DNA of 64,000 bases, taken from contig NZ_CP018937.1 of the NCBI RefSeq assembly GCF_002849695.1, positions 1,798,001-1,862,000 of the forward strand. The letters run 5' to 3'. Positions 44,635 to 53,640 of the stretch are shown piece by piece. The position numbers were made by a program, and so were the translations under genes. The DNA is from Bacteroides fragilis. Its GTDB lineage: Bacteria; Bacteroidota; Bacteroidia; Bacteroidales; Bacteroidaceae. Positions within the stretch are counted from its first letter, which is position 1. Each line of letters starts with the position of its first letter. The notes beneath the pieces were generated by a model, which saw only the letters and a list, made by a program, of their open reading frames with translations, was not told the DNA's origin and did no database searches.

Positions 44635-44669
44635 ATCCCCGCTATTCTTCTTGAAAGAATGGCGGGGAT
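44635..44669. terminator. Terminator between fhs and a convergent gene
   Basis: ATCCCCGCTATTCTT (44635-44649) pairs with AAGAATGGCGGGGAT (44655-44669) with one mismatch and a short loop. It lies 28 bases after the fhs stop and 24 before the stop of the opposing gene, so it can serve both. Confidence 0.85.
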
Positions 44670-44693
44670 GACGGATATATAGAGTCCAGTGTG

Positions 44694-45404
44694 CTACTTT
44701 TTGATTCTTTCTAACACACTGTACGATTGTAGTTCCTTCTTATTGTTGTATTGTTCGGAGCGGACAATTCCAATATTGGGTGCATACCATTCATATCCAT
44801 AACCTTTTATTGTTTCCTGAGGAGTCCAGATATTCATTTCGTACTTTACTTTGGTACAATAGAATGCTCCTGCTGGAGTGTTTACCGTTTCGGTAGCAAC
44901 AAATTCCCGGTCGAAGATAGAAATTTCGGCGCGGTTATTTTTATTGCCTTTTTGATAAAGACGCAGAGTGCCGTCATCAAACTCATCATCGTCTCCCGGA
45001 CTCATTGGATTGGAAAATGCATTCGGGTAATTCATTAAATCTCCCATCATATATACATCGGCATTCATCATATTAAGTGCAGTGGGGAATGTGGCCACAT
45101 CTCCCATACTCATAGAGAAGTTACCGTCATTGCAGCGAGCTACCATTTGCCCGGAATTGAGTGTTTTTCCGGAAGCATCAGTAAATGTATAGTTGGCTAC
45201 TACTTCCATTCCTGAAGGGTAATCGTAGGCTTGGTCTACTCTGTAGACAAGGATGTTGGTGAGTTTACCATCAGCGGTGTAACAATTACGAGTGATTTGC
45301 TCACCTTCTTGATTAGGAAAGAAGAAGGCGCAATCCTGATTTTGAGCCATAGCTCCTGCAGCAACAAATAATGTAGTTGCAACCATTAAATTTCTTATTT
45401 TCAT
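44694..45404 (-). CDS. Secreted protein of unknown function, TapB/DUF3108-like
   Basis: A 236-residue protein with signal peptide L-M-V-A-T-T-L-F-V-A-A-G-A-M-A. The mature part is beta-rich with an acidic loop (G-D-D-D-E-F-D-D-G). The pattern E-T-V-N-T-P-A-G-A-F-Y-C-T-K-V-K-Y and Y-A-P-N-I-G-I-V-R-S-E resembles the TapB/DUF3108 group of periplasmic proteins, whose role is not settled. It is a single-gene unit. Confidence 0.7.
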   Translation of the reverse strand: MKIRNLMVATTLFVAAGAMAQNQDCAFFFPNQEGEQITRNCYTADGKLTNILVYRVDQAYDYPSGMEVVANYTFTDASGKTLNSGQMVARCNDGNFSMSMGDVATFPTALNMMNADVYMMGDLMNYPNAFSNPMSPGDDDEFDDGTLRLYQKGNKNNRAEISIFDREFVATETVNTPAGAFYCTKVKYEMNIWTPQETIKGYGYEWYAPNIGIVRSEQYNNKKELQSYSVLERIKK

Positions 45405-45517
45405 ATCAGTTTAGGTATTAAGTGAATATCTTCTTTTTTTAACTACTTAACAACGGTTCTTGGAAAGGAAAGGTTTTAGGGTGGGGTGTTAATGCCATGT
45501 TAAAAGAGCAAAAAAAA

Positions 45518-45551
45518 TGCCCGCAACTTTCTTCACAGAGAATTGCGAGCC
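45518..45551 (-). terminator. Terminator of glyA
   Basis: Read on the minus strand, GCTCGCAA and TTGCGGGC form an 8-bp stem (one wobble pair) with a loop, followed by ATTTTTTTT (45518 to 45510). It lies about 35 bases after the glyA stop. Confidence 0.8.
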
Positions 45552-45586
45552 CACGTATGTTATTGTTTAATACTAAAATGTGCTAT

Positions 45587-46867
45587 TTAATAAGCGAAGA
45601 TCGGATATTTTTCCATTGTCTTATTGACACGTGCACGTACTTGTGCTATCACTTCTTCGTTCTCTACGTTCGATAGAACGGTTTCGATCATTTCTGCAAT
45701 CTCCAGCATCAGATCTTCTTTTGCACCACGAGTCGTGATAGCGGGAGTACCCAAACGGATACCTGAAGTCTGGAACGCAGAACGGCTATCGAACGGAACC
45801 ATGTTTTTATTGACTGTTATATCAGCAGATACAAGTGCTTTTTCGGCAACTTTACCTGTCAAGTCAGGATATTTACTGCGTAGATCCACCAGCATCGAAT
45901 GATTATCCGTACCGCCGGAAACGATGGTAAAGCCACGGTCAATTAAGGCTTGTGCTAATACGGCAGCATTCTTTTGCACTTGTTTCTGATATTCCTTATA
46001 TTCCGGTTGCAAACACTCACCGAAAGCTACGGCTTTAGCTGCAATTACATGTTCCAGCGGGCCACCCTGTATTCCGGGGAATACAGCTGAGTCGAGCAAC
46101 TGAGACATCATTTTAATTTCTCCTTTTGGAGTTTTCTTTCCCCATGGATTGGGGAAATCTTTACCCATCATGATTACACCGCCACGAGGTCCCCGCAAGG
46201 TCTTGTGGGTAGTTGAAGTTACGATATGAGCATATTTCACAGGATTGTCCAACAGCCCTGCTGCAATTAATCCGGCAGGATGTGCCATGTCAATCATAAG
46301 GATTGCACCCACCTTGTCGGCAATTTCGCGCATACGTTTGTAATCCCATTCACGAGAGTAGGCTGAACCTCCTCCAATTATCATTTTGGGTTTCTCACGT
46401 AATGCCACTTCTTCCATCTGGTCGTAATCCACGCGACCGGTTTCCTGTTTTAAATTATATTCGCAGGGAGTGTAAATGATTCCCGAAGTATTTACTAATG
46501 AACCATGTGAAAGGTGACCTCCGTGTGCCAGATTCAGTCCCATGAACTTGTCGCCCGGGTTCAACACAGCAAGAAATACAGCAGCATTAGCCTGTGCTCC
46601 TGAGTGAGGTTGTACATTGGCCCATTCTGCACCGAAAATCTCTTTCAAGCGGTCGATGGCAATTTGTTCACTCTGGTCTACCACCTCACAGCCGCCATAA
46701 TAGCGTTTGCCCGGATATCCTTCCGCATATTTGTTGGTAAGACAAGATCCCATTGCCTCCATCACCTGATCACTCACGAAATTCTCTGATGCGATCAGCT
46801 CAATGCCTTTCAACTGACGTTGATGTTCTTTTTCGATAATCTCGAAAATTAAATCGTCTCTTTTCAT
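45587..46867 (-). CDS. glyA: Serine hydroxymethyltransferase
   Basis: The 426-residue PLP enzyme converts serine and tetrahydrofolate to glycine and methylene-THF. Family blocks are [10 protein letters not shown], the [15 protein letters not shown] segment, and the Schiff-base lysine in [13 protein letters not shown]. Length is normal. It has its own promoter and terminator. Confidence 0.98.
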   Translation of the reverse strand: MKRDDLIFEIIEKEHQRQLKGIELIASENFVSDQVMEAMGSCLTNKYAEGYPGKRYYGGCEVVDQSEQIAIDRLKEIFGAEWANVQPHSGAQANAAVFLAVLNPGDKFMGLNLAHGGHLSHGSLVNTSGIIYTPCEYNLKQETGRVDYDQMEEVALREKPKMIIGGGSAYSREWDYKRMREIADKVGAILMIDMAHPAGLIAAGLLDNPVKYAHIVTSTTHKTLRGPRGGVIMMGKDFPNPWGKKTPKGEIKMMSQLLDSAVFPGIQGGPLEHVIAAKAVAFGECLQPEYKEYQKQVQKNAAVLAQALIDRGFTIVSGGTDNHSMLVDLRSKYPDLTGKVAEKALVSADITVNKNMVPFDSRSAFQTSGIRLGTPAITTRGAKEDLMLEIAEMIETVLSNVENEEVIAQVRARVNKTMEKYPIFAY

Positions 46868-46922
46868 TATTTGTTATAATAAGATTAAAGTATATCTTGA
46901 AACCTTTATTATTATAATCGCA

Positions 46923-46954
46923 CAAATTTAGGTAATATTTAAAGAGTGTGCAAC
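46923..46954 (-). promoter_or_regulatory. glyA promoter
   Basis: On the minus strand a -33-like GTTG (46954-46951) and -7 TAAATTTG (46930-46923) are separated by exactly 20 bp. Transcription should start near 46916 and give a leader of about 50 bases. Confidence 0.65.
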
Positions 46955-46974
46955 CTTTTAGCTAAAAAAGTTAT

Positions 46975-47703
46975 TTAAAATATAACTCCGAGTGAAAAAC
47001 TAAGTACATTATCACGGCGTCGAAAAGTGATATTACTTACTTCCGGCTTACCCTCGACGTCTATATTATCGTAAGTAACAGACTTCGACAAGTTGTGAAG
47101 TCCTTGTTCATAACGAAAATCGAAAAAGATACGTGAAATGCTGACGCTTACTCCGATTACTGCACTGGCATTGAAGGGATGTAAGCTCTCATGGATGCCT
47201 TGCTGGTCGAAGTTCTCAAAGGTGATTTTATTTTTTTGATTCCACAGATATCTTAGTTTCGGTCCGGCAAAAAGAGACATGCTGTAAGGTCCTTGTCTTA
47301 CTACGTGATAGCCGTAAAGCAACGGAAAATCAACACTGTGAATAGTTGAATTAACCGATGCATAGTCAGGTTCGATATCGGGATGTTGTGAACCCAGTTT
47401 GTCGAAAGTGATTTCGCATCTGCTGATGTTATACGATATCTCGGGCTGTATAAAATGTCTCTTCATGTTGAAGCGCATGAAGAGAGCACCGAAATAACCT
47501 ATTTTATAATTATTCTGAATCTCGTCAATGGTTACATCTTTGATTTTCAGATTGGAAACCAAAAACATCGAAGAGTTAAAACCACCCCTGATTCCTACAT
47601 TTATTTTGCGGTCATCCGGGCGTTTTTCCTTTTTATGATCACCTTCACCATAAGCGGCAAAAGTAATCCACATATATATAAAAAGGAGAATCACTCGTTT
47701 CAT
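46975..47703 (-). CDS. PorT-family outer-membrane beta-barrel protein
   Basis: A 242-residue protein with a signal peptide (V-I-L-L-F-I-Y-M-W-I-T-F-A-A-Y-G). Alternating strands such as V-G-I-R-G-G-F-N-S-S-M-F, F-I-Q-P-E-I-S-Y-N and F-F-D-F-R-Y-E-Q-G-L indicate an eight-strand-type barrel of the PorT group, ending in F-S-L-G-V-I-F. PorT in Porphyromonas is needed for protein secretion, but this paralogue group is broad and its job is uncertain. It follows the flavin reductase gene by four bases. Confidence 0.75.
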   Translation of the reverse strand: MKRVILLFIYMWITFAAYGEGDHKKEKRPDDRKINVGIRGGFNSSMFLVSNLKIKDVTIDEIQNNYKIGYFGALFMRFNMKRHFIQPEISYNISRCEITFDKLGSQHPDIEPDYASVNSTIHSVDFPLLYGYHVVRQGPYSMSLFAGPKLRYLWNQKNKITFENFDQQGIHESLHPFNASAVIGVSVSISRIFFDFRYEQGLHNLSKSVTYDNIDVEGKPEVSNITFRRRDNVLSFSLGVIF

Positions 47704-47707
47704 AGCT

Positions 47708-48277
47708 TCACTTTGTTTTCTTTTCTACTGACCAACCGAATTTACCGATCTTTTCTCCCAGATTATAATATCCCCCATGTACATATACAAGCGGATTAGC
47801 TTCTGCCAGTTCCAGTTTTCCGGTTTCCCGGTTTAAGTGACGGTCATCCGCCCGAATGTTTACCACATCGGCAATAAACATATCATGTGATCCTAAAGAT
47901 ACAATTTCTTTCACCCGGCATTCGATACAAAGGGGAGATTCCTCAATGAGAGGCGCACTCACCACTGTGCATTTACTCGGTGTCAGTTTCATTTCTTCAA
48001 ATTTGTGATAATCCTTACCCGATCGTACCCCACACCAGTCTGTTGCAAAAGCCATATCCCGGGTTGTCAGGTTGATCACAAACTCCATATTCTTTTTTAT
48101 AATAGGATAGGAGTAGCGTTCGGGACGGACAGAAATATAACACATCGGTGGATTGGTACAAATGGTTCCGGTCCAAGCCACCGTAAGTATATTGTATTCA
48201 CTTTCATTGTTTCCGCAACTTACCAGTACGGCAGGCAACGGATAAATCAGGGTTCCGGGTTTCCAGTCTTGCTTCAT
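47708..48277 (-). CDS. Flavin reductase family protein
   Basis: A 189-residue split-barrel flavoprotein. Start 48277 (M-K-Q-D-W-K-P-G-T) is chosen because the upstream extension is not conserved-looking. Typical segments are T-V-A-W-T-G-T-I-C-T-N-P-P-M-C-Y-I-S-V-R-P, F-V-I-N-L-T and S-H-D-M-F-I-A-D-V. It binds FMN and probably transfers electrons to an unidentified partner. It lies 88 bp after pyrI; the gap contains repeated TAGCGC/TAGCAC motifs (GTGCTAT at 48294, ATAGCAC at 48325) that can form hairpins. Confidence 0.85.
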   Translation of the reverse strand: MKQDWKPGTLIYPLPAVLVSCGNNESEYNILTVAWTGTICTNPPMCYISVRPERYSYPIIKKNMEFVINLTTRDMAFATDWCGVRSGKDYHKFEEMKLTPSKCTVVSAPLIEESPLCIECRVKEIVSLGSHDMFIADVVNIRADDRHLNRETGKLELAEANPLVYVHGGYYNLGEKIGKFGWSVEKKTK

Positions 48278-48365
48278 CTTTTTTATTAACAGCGTGCTAT
48301 ATGCGCTACAAGTGCTATTACGCCATAGCACAGTATTTTAAAACTCGTAGCGCTATGTCACGTAA

Positions 48366-48827
48366 CTAAATGATTGTGATATCTTCTCTTTTCTGTTCTT
48401 TTTCGCAATAATGGCATTTTATAACGCAACTATCCTTGTCAATCACATGGAATAACGTGGCCATCGGTTCATTGTTCGTAATACATTTCGGGTTGGCACA
48501 TTTCACTATACCTTTCAACTCGTCCGGCATACGTACCTCTTTCTTCTCTACCACTTCGTAGTCACGGATAATGTTTAGTTTTACATGAGGTGCTACTACG
48601 GAAATACGGTTGATTTCTTCGTCACAGAAGAACTTGTCGGCAATCTTGATGATTCCTTTCTTACCCAGTTTCTTGCTGTCCAGATTGAATCCGATAGTAA
48701 TATTGGTCGTCATGTGTTCCAACCCAAGCAGTGAAACTACAGTAAAGAGTTTCTCCGAAGGGATATGGTCGATAACAGTGCCGTTTTTCAGTGCGGCCAC
48801 CTGTAGTTCTTGTTTATTCTCGCTCAT
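48366..48827 (-). CDS. pyrI: Aspartate carbamoyltransferase regulatory chain
   Basis: The 153-residue allosteric subunit binds CTP or ATP through its N-terminal domain ([13 protein letters not shown]) and holds zinc with four C-terminal cysteines (C-A-N-P-K-C and C-H-Y-C). The zinc domain contacts the catalytic chain PyrB. The gene starts four bases after pyrB, giving the standard pyrBI operon. Confidence 0.97.
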   Translation of the reverse strand: MSENKQELQVAALKNGTVIDHIPSEKLFTVVSLLGLEHMTTNITIGFNLDSKKLGKKGIIKIADKFFCDEEINRISVVAPHVKLNIIRDYEVVEKKEVRMPDELKGIVKCANPKCITNNEPMATLFHVIDKDSCVIKCHYCEKEQKREDITII

Positions 48828-48831
48828 GATT

Positions 48832-49758
48832 TTATAAAATATCTTGTAAAGTGATTCCTAATACATCGCAAAGTATAGCTTGACGGGCATAGAGACCGTT
48901 CTGTGCCTGCTGAAAGTAGTAAGCTTTCGGACTATCGTCCACGTCATAAGCTATTTCGTTAACACGTGGCAATGGATGCAGGATGCGGAGGTTAGGACGA
49001 GTGTTTTCGAGCATTTTCGCTTTTAGGATATATACATTCTTCACCCGTTCATATTCCATTAGGTCAGTGAAACGCTCACGTTGTACGCGGGTCATGTAAA
49101 GAATATCCGCATCCTTAATTACCTCTTCGTTGAAGTCTGTGTGCTCCACATATTTTATGTTATGTTCTTTGCAATAAATCTTATATTCTTCCGGCATCTT
49201 CAGCTCTTCGGGAGCAATGAAGTGGAAAGTCGGATTAAAATGCCGCATTGCCATCAACAAAGAGTGTACTGTACGTCCGTATTTCAGGTCACCTACCAGA
49301 TAGATGTTCAGATTCTCCAATGTACCTTGTGTTTTATAAATGGAGTAGAGATCGAGCATTGTTTGTGAAGGGTGCTGATTGGCTCCGTCCCCGGCGTTTA
49401 CGATAGGCACTGGAGCCACTTCACTTGCATAGCGTGCTGCTCCTTCCAGAAAATGCCGCATTACAATCACGTCAGCGTAGTTACTAACCATCATAATTGT
49501 ATCTTTCAGAGTTTCCCCTTTGGATGAGCTGGTAGCTTTAGGATCCGAGAATCCGATAACCCGTGCGCCCAGGCGATTGGCAGCAGTTTCGAAACTTAGC
49601 CGGGTGCGGGTAGAAGGTTCAAAAAATAGGGTAGCCACTACTTTACCTTCCAATAACCGGCGGTTGGGATTCTTCTCAAATTGTTTCGCCATTTCGAGCA
49701 TATAGAGGATTTTTTCTTTCGAATGCTCCGCTATGGTTACTAAACTTCTGTTTTCCAT
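48832..49758 (-). CDS. pyrB: Aspartate carbamoyltransferase catalytic chain
   Basis: The 308-residue enzyme condenses carbamoyl phosphate with aspartate, the committed step of pyrimidine synthesis. The carbamoyl-phosphate loop [12 protein letters not shown] is at about residues 50-61, followed by D-G-A-N-Q-H-P-S-Q and [10 protein letters not shown]. Length is normal and it is coupled to pyrI. Confidence 0.98.
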   Translation of the reverse strand: MENRSLVTIAEHSKEKILYMLEMAKQFEKNPNRRLLEGKVVATLFFEPSTRTRLSFETAANRLGARVIGFSDPKATSSSKGETLKDTIMMVSNYADVIVMRHFLEGAARYASEVAPVPIVNAGDGANQHPSQTMLDLYSIYKTQGTLENLNIYLVGDLKYGRTVHSLLMAMRHFNPTFHFIAPEELKMPEEYKIYCKEHNIKYVEHTDFNEEVIKDADILYMTRVQRERFTDLMEYERVKNVYILKAKMLENTRPNLRILHPLPRVNEIAYDVDDSPKAYYFQQAQNGLYARQAILCDVLGITLQDIL

Positions 49759-49798
49759 ATCGTTATATGTTTATTGATATATCCTTTATTTCGGTTTG

Positions 49799-49830
49799 TA
49801 AAGATACGAAGAAAAATACAGGTTCTGCAA
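49799..49830 (-). promoter_or_regulatory. pyrBI promoter
   Basis: Minus-strand TTGC (49830-49827) and TATCTTTA (49806-49799, one mismatch to TAnnTTTG) are 20 bp apart. The leader is about 33 bases, too short for the pyrimidine attenuator seen in enteric bacteria. Confidence 0.5.
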
Positions 49831-49892
49831 GATTTTCATCGTCTTTTTATGAGTAACTCCACTACTATGACTATTTATATTTTGCATAATTA

Positions 49893-49924
49893 TTTGGAAA
49901 ATATGCGCAATAGTATTACCTTTG
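49893..49924 (+). promoter_or_regulatory. Consensus promoter of the split lysO genes
   Basis: TTTG (49893-49896) and TACCTTTG (49917-49924) are separated by 20 bp, the best match to the Bacteroides consensus in this window. Transcription would start near 49931, leaving a leader of about 260 bases before the first lysO gene. Confidence 0.75.
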
Positions 49925-49935
49925 CACTGTAATTA

Positions 49936-50052
49936 ATGAATAATATGAACCAATTGTTTACTACATATAGCATACACAATGCCGTGCGAGAAAATAAGAT
50001 TCTGTACGGACACTGCATTGTGCATGTACATTGGTTTAGCGGATTTATCTGA
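49936..50052 (+). CDS. Possible 38-codon leader peptide
   Basis: An ATG a few bases after the expected transcription start opens a frame encoding M-N-N-M-N-Q-L-F-T-T and ending F-S-G-F-I-stop. It contains one lysine and no run of any amino acid, so it is not an obvious attenuation peptide. It could equally be a chance frame in a structured leader. Confidence 0.3.
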   Translation: MNNMNQLFTTYSIHNAVRENKILYGHCIVHVHWFSGFI

Positions 50053-50128
50053 ATTACTCCCTGTTTTGTAGTTTGATTTATCTCTTTTCGTTCCCTTATT
50101 AATATAAGGTGAAAGGGAGGATATGTCC

Positions 50129-50152
50129 GGCAGCTTATACATAAAAGTTGCC
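50129..50152 (+). promoter_or_regulatory. Hairpin in the lysO leader
   Basis: GGCAGCTT (50129-50136) pairs with AAGTTGCC (50145-50152) with one G-U pair and an eight-base loop, 38 bases before the lysO start. No T tract follows, so it is not a standard terminator. The conserved boxes of the lysine riboswitch were not found. Confidence 0.4.
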
Positions 50153-50189
50153 AGGAAGTGCATTGTGTAACTTTTTAAAATATACGAGT

Positions 50190-50468
50190 ATGTTTTCCAT
50201 TATATCTATCATGTTTTTAGGTATTGGCATCGGTTATTTGCTGCGTAACCTGAAATTTCTGGAGAAAGTAGAAAAGAGTACTTCGCTTACGATATTCCTG
50301 CTACTTTTCGTGCTGGGCCTTTCGATAGGCTCCAATAGTTTAATCGTAAATAATCTGGGTAAATTCGGATGGCAAGCCATTGTGTTGGCTACTTCAAGTA
50401 TCTTGGGCAGCATGTTGGCTTCTTTTCTCGTATTACGCCTGTTTTACAAGAAAGGAGGAAAATCATGA
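50190..50468 (+). CDS. LysO-like lysine exporter, N-terminal half
   Basis: A 92-residue membrane protein with three hydrophobic segments (about 2-18, 30-48, 60-84). It corresponds to the first part of LysO (YbjE, DUF340), which in E. coli is one chain of about 300 residues. Signature-like segments are G-I-G-Y-L-L-R and F-V-L-G-L-S-I-G-S-N. The start at 50190 is chosen over 50148. It overlaps the second gene by four bases, so the two are coupled and probably form one transporter. Confidence 0.82.
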   Translation: MFSIISIMFLGIGIGYLLRNLKFLEKVEKSTSLTIFLLLFVLGLSIGSNSLIVNNLGKFGWQAIVLATSSILGSMLASFLVLRLFYKKGGKS

Positions 50469-51085
50469 AAGGCAGTCTGATTGTTGTCGCATTTTTCTGT
50501 ATAGGTTGTCTGGTCGGAATTTTCAATGATTTCCAGTTTGACATGCACAATCTTTCTATGTACATACTTTATGCATTGATGTTGCAGGTTGGCATCAGTA
50601 TCGGAAGCAATAAGAATCTGAAATTTCTGATCAAAAGCCTACGTCCCAATATGCTTTTAGTGCCGATAGCTACCATTGTCGGAACCCTTCTTTTTTCAGC
50701 TTTTGCCAGTTTATTACTGAGTCAGTGGAGTGTATTCGATTGTATGGCAGTGGGAAGCGGATTTGCATATTATTCCCTTTCATCCATCTTGATTACTCAG
50801 TTCAAGGAGGCTTCCGTAGGATTACAGTTGGCAACGGAACTTGGTACAATTGCTTTGCTGGCCAATATTTTCCGCGAAATGATGGCATTGCTGGGCGCAC
50901 CACTGATCAGGAAATATTTTGGGAAACTGGCCCCTATTTCTGCTGCCGGTGTAAATTCAATGGATGTATTGTTGCCGTCCATTACTCACTATTCGGGGAA
51001 GGACATGATACCTGTTGCCATCTTTCACGGAATCCTCATTGATATGAGTGTACCTTTCTTTGTTTCATTGTTCTGCAGTTTATAG
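50465..51085 (+). CDS. LysO-like lysine exporter, C-terminal half
   Basis: A 206-residue membrane protein with about five or six helices. It matches the larger part of LysO: M-L-Q-V-G-I-S-I-G-S, G-S-G-F-A-Y-Y-S-L-S-S, E-L-G-T-I-A-L-L-A-N-I-F-R-E and A-G-V-N-S-M-D-V-L-L-P. The repeated G-I-S-I-G-S-N / G-L-S-I-G-S-N pattern in both halves fits an internal duplication. Exports lysine or its toxic analogues, by family. Confidence 0.85.
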   Translation: MKGSLIVVAFFCIGCLVGIFNDFQFDMHNLSMYILYALMLQVGISIGSNKNLKFLIKSLRPNMLLVPIATIVGTLLFSAFASLLLSQWSVFDCMAVGSGFAYYSLSSILITQFKEASVGLQLATELGTIALLANIFREMMALLGAPLIRKYFGKLAPISAAGVNSMDVLLPSITHYSGKDMIPVAIFHGILIDMSVPFFVSLFCSL

Positions 51086-52015
51086 TCATATTTCTTCATT
51101 AACTATCTCCCAGCCATTAATCTTGATAATGACCGGGATGTAGTTATCGAAGGATATTTCAATGGTGAAATCATGGTTATGTTCAAAATCAATATTGGGA
51201 TTTCCGCCTATAAGTTTACCAATAAGATTCTCATCATAGCGGATTGTACCTGTTTTGTCAGCAATTCGCAGCCGGGGTTCTCTATCTTTTTCCAGCCTCA
51301 TTACATTGAAGTCGGCAATCAGCGGATCTGATTGTCCCGATGATGCTTCATAAATGGGAATATAGGTTATCCGGTCATCATCGGAGAATTGTGAATCATA
51401 TCCATACTTACCGTTATTATCCTCTATATAAATGTTGTCACTTCTGTCTTGATTCAAATTATGAGCAATGACCCGGATATGATTCGTCATTTGTTTCAAG
51501 TTTATCAATACGATTGTTTTTTCTTTACTGTTAAGCTCCACTATATCGTGCATACCGTGATAGAGCAGTTTGGGCTGATTGGTTACCCGGTTGTCCTCCT
51601 GACGTTTTACAGATAGAAAGAAATCATCGATATAAGTTTTCCCCGGCACACATTCAGAAGTTTGATAAGTACTTTTATCATAGCCACCCCATGCTACAAA
51701 TTGGTAACTGCCCTGTTTGTAAGGCAGCTCCATGACATAATCGTCATTGATTGAAGTCATAGAATCGTTTACCTGAGAGATAAAAAGTCCTTTTTCATCG
51801 AATATGAAAACAGCCAATCGATCGACACCTTGCGCAGTGCTCTGCCTTGAGTCTGCATTTGTGTCATAGCTGAATTTGAGGGCCAGCCCTCCATCATCTT
51901 GGGGACATCCGGACATATCTTCCCGGATGCAATTCGTGAGTACGAAAGGCAATATAATGAATATGAATACTCTGAATCCGGCTTCTATCTTGCAGGTAAA
52001 CATTCTGTGGGGCAT
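51086..52015 (-). CDS. Mfa2/FimB-type fimbrial anchor lipoprotein
   Basis: A 309-residue lipoprotein. The lipobox L-T-N-C puts the lipidated cysteine at residue 29, and the following R-E-D-M-S-G-C-P-Q-D is characteristic of the Mfa2/FimB anchor family. Two beta-sandwich domains of the transthyretin-like type are expected (V-D-R-L-A-V-F-I-F-D near residue 65). It anchors the shaft to the outer membrane and limits its length. It lies 11 bp downstream of the major pilin gene in the same operon. A start at 52003 is also possible. Confidence 0.85.
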   Translation of the reverse strand: MPHRMFTCKIEAGFRVFIFIILPFVLTNCIREDMSGCPQDDGGLALKFSYDTNADSRQSTAQGVDRLAVFIFDEKGLFISQVNDSMTSINDDYVMELPYKQGSYQFVAWGGYDKSTYQTSECVPGKTYIDDFFLSVKRQEDNRVTNQPKLLYHGMHDIVELNSKEKTIVLINLKQMTNHIRVIAHNLNQDRSDNIYIEDNNGKYGYDSQFSDDDRITYIPIYEASSGQSDPLIADFNVMRLEKDREPRLRIADKTGTIRYDENLIGKLIGGNPNIDFEHNHDFTIEISFDNYIPVIIKINGWEIVNEEI

Positions 52016-52026
52016 TAATTAGCTGG

Positions 52027-53406
52027 TTATAAATCGTGATCTTCTTCAGTCACCTCCCAAGGGATAATCTGGATGTCGACCCCAATCCATGAATTAGGCT
52101 TGATTGGTTCTCCTCTGTCAAAGTTGTCCGAAGGATTTCCAGGTGCTTGTACAGAATTGATGTTGATCTTGAAATATTGGTTTCTGTAGATATTATAAGG
52201 AGCCTGTGGTGTGACTGCATCACCGTTAACAAAAATATGATAGTAACACAATCCGTTGCTATACGTATTCTCCGATAATAGGTAGGCCCCATTGATAGAT
52301 GGCATTTGCGGAGTATTTGCGGCACATAGCTCCGCAAACTTTTCTGCCGTAGGTCCATCTATAAAGTAATTGGCAACACCATCTGCAGTCCGCACGACAA
52401 AGAATGTTTTATCCGCCGGTTTCGGATTGACGATGATTTCAAAATCAGCCGCAACTACGGGGGGATTTATTTTGGCAGATATGATGTTATTGGGGGTAAA
52501 TACCCCACTGACACTGATAAAAGTTGCTGCATCCACATTGGATGTACCCGAAATATACTGGAATGCATTTTCCGTAGCATAGGAAAAAGAGGTAGGCACA
52601 TCAGCCGAAGCATAAACGTTGATGGCATCTGTTCCCCTCGTAAAATCTTCTGCGGTATAATTAGCCCAGTTATAGTCTTTGATGAGAGCGTCCCTGTTAT
52701 CCTGAATAAAGTAGAATTTTTTATTCAGGTTTCTCCAGCCGAACTTCAGATCTGTCATCGTTCCGCCTCCGTTCACCACAAAGCTCTGTGATTGGAACAC
52801 CGCCGCTTTTGCAGTGACGCGATTTACAGAAATGGTTATGTGATTGTTTTCGGCTTCACTTTTCTTCTCATATAAGTCAGTAGCGGGCGTAAGGGTCGGA
52901 TAAGCACTATTGAACATGACAAATCCATTTGTTTGATCGGCCAATTTTGTTATTTCTTGTGTGAAATCTTTATAGCTGAATGCACCTAATCCATTAGAAG
53001 TAATATAGTTCACTATTTCTGCATTAAGGTTTACTCCCGCAAAAATATATTTATCCGTCTTTTTGGTACTGACCGGTTGGCTGGTCACCCAGGTAGAACT
53101 CTCGGCTGGTTTCTGTGTGAGTGTGCCTCCTGCGACCGTAAATTCAGCTACAGTAGGTGTATTGGGAGATTCTGCGTCATAAATAAACACATGTAGGGAT
53201 TTCACTGTATTTTCCGCTGCAATTCCCGGATCTGTAGATACTGCACGTGTCTTCGATGCGTGGGGAATGCTGATGGAAAAAGAGGCATATGCATCCGGGG
53301 CAATTACGTCCGGATTGCTGGGCTGGTCAACCCAATCATTGTCATTGCTGCATGCGGCCATAATCAATGCAACCAGTGTAGTCATAAAGATTTTACTTGT
53401 TTTCAT
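52027..53406 (-). CDS. Mfa1-family major fimbrial subunit
   Basis: A 459-residue lipoprotein pilin with lipobox M-A-A-C, cysteine 19. Type V fimbriae of this kind are lipid-anchored precursors cleaved by an Arg/Lys protease before assembly, and K-T-R-A near residue 54 is a likely cleavage site. The N-terminal domain has S-L-H-V-F-I-Y-D-A near residue 70, and the C-terminal half has N-Q-Y-F-K-I-N-I-N and W-I-G-V-D-I-Q-I-I-P-W-E-V, as in Mfa1. First gene of the anchor operon and divergent from the HTH regulator. Confidence 0.85.
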   Translation of the reverse strand: MKTSKIFMTTLVALIMAACSNDNDWVDQPSNPDVIAPDAYASFSISIPHASKTRAVSTDPGIAAENTVKSLHVFIYDAESPNTPTVAEFTVAGGTLTQKPAESSTWVTSQPVSTKKTDKYIFAGVNLNAEIVNYITSNGLGAFSYKDFTQEITKLADQTNGFVMFNSAYPTLTPATDLYEKKSEAENNHITISVNRVTAKAAVFQSQSFVVNGGGTMTDLKFGWRNLNKKFYFIQDNRDALIKDYNWANYTAEDFTRGTDAINVYASADVPTSFSYATENAFQYISGTSNVDAATFISVSGVFTPNNIISAKINPPVVAADFEIIVNPKPADKTFFVVRTADGVANYFIDGPTAEKFAELCAANTPQMPSINGAYLLSENTYSNGLCYYHIFVNGDAVTPQAPYNIYRNQYFKININSVQAPGNPSDNFDRGEPIKPNSWIGVDIQIIPWEVTEEDHDL

Positions 53407-53449
53407 TATCTTTTTATTTAAGTGGATATACTACGTTTTTTTCAGATAA

Positions 53450-53457
53450 CAAATATA
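53450..53457 (-). promoter_or_regulatory. Candidate -7 box of the major pilin operon
   Basis: Minus-strand TATATTTG (53457 to 53450) matches TAnnTTTG, about 43 bases before the pilin ATG. No clear -33 box, which may mean that an activator is needed. The rest of 53407-53640 shows no gene. Confidence 0.5.
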
Positions 53458-53640
53458 CCTTCCAGACAGCAACGATTTGTGACTTTAAAAATGTATTTAT
53501 AAACAAAAAGTGTCTATTGAAGCAACCCCTGAAAAAGAAAGCTCTGATAATGCAACGCACCGTCATCAAAGAGATTGTTCGTTTCGATAGGCGCAACAAA
53601 AGTTACAGATTACTTGTTTACAGATAAAAATATAAAAACA

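Noticed and set aside
49925..50189. Lysine riboswitch in the lysO leader
   Set aside because: The length would fit but the conserved L-box segments could not be found; only a simple hairpin is visible.
50148..50189. Fourteen-residue N-terminal extension of the first lysO gene
   Set aside because: It overlaps the leader hairpin and adds non-hydrophobic residues before the first membrane helix, unlike LysO proteins.
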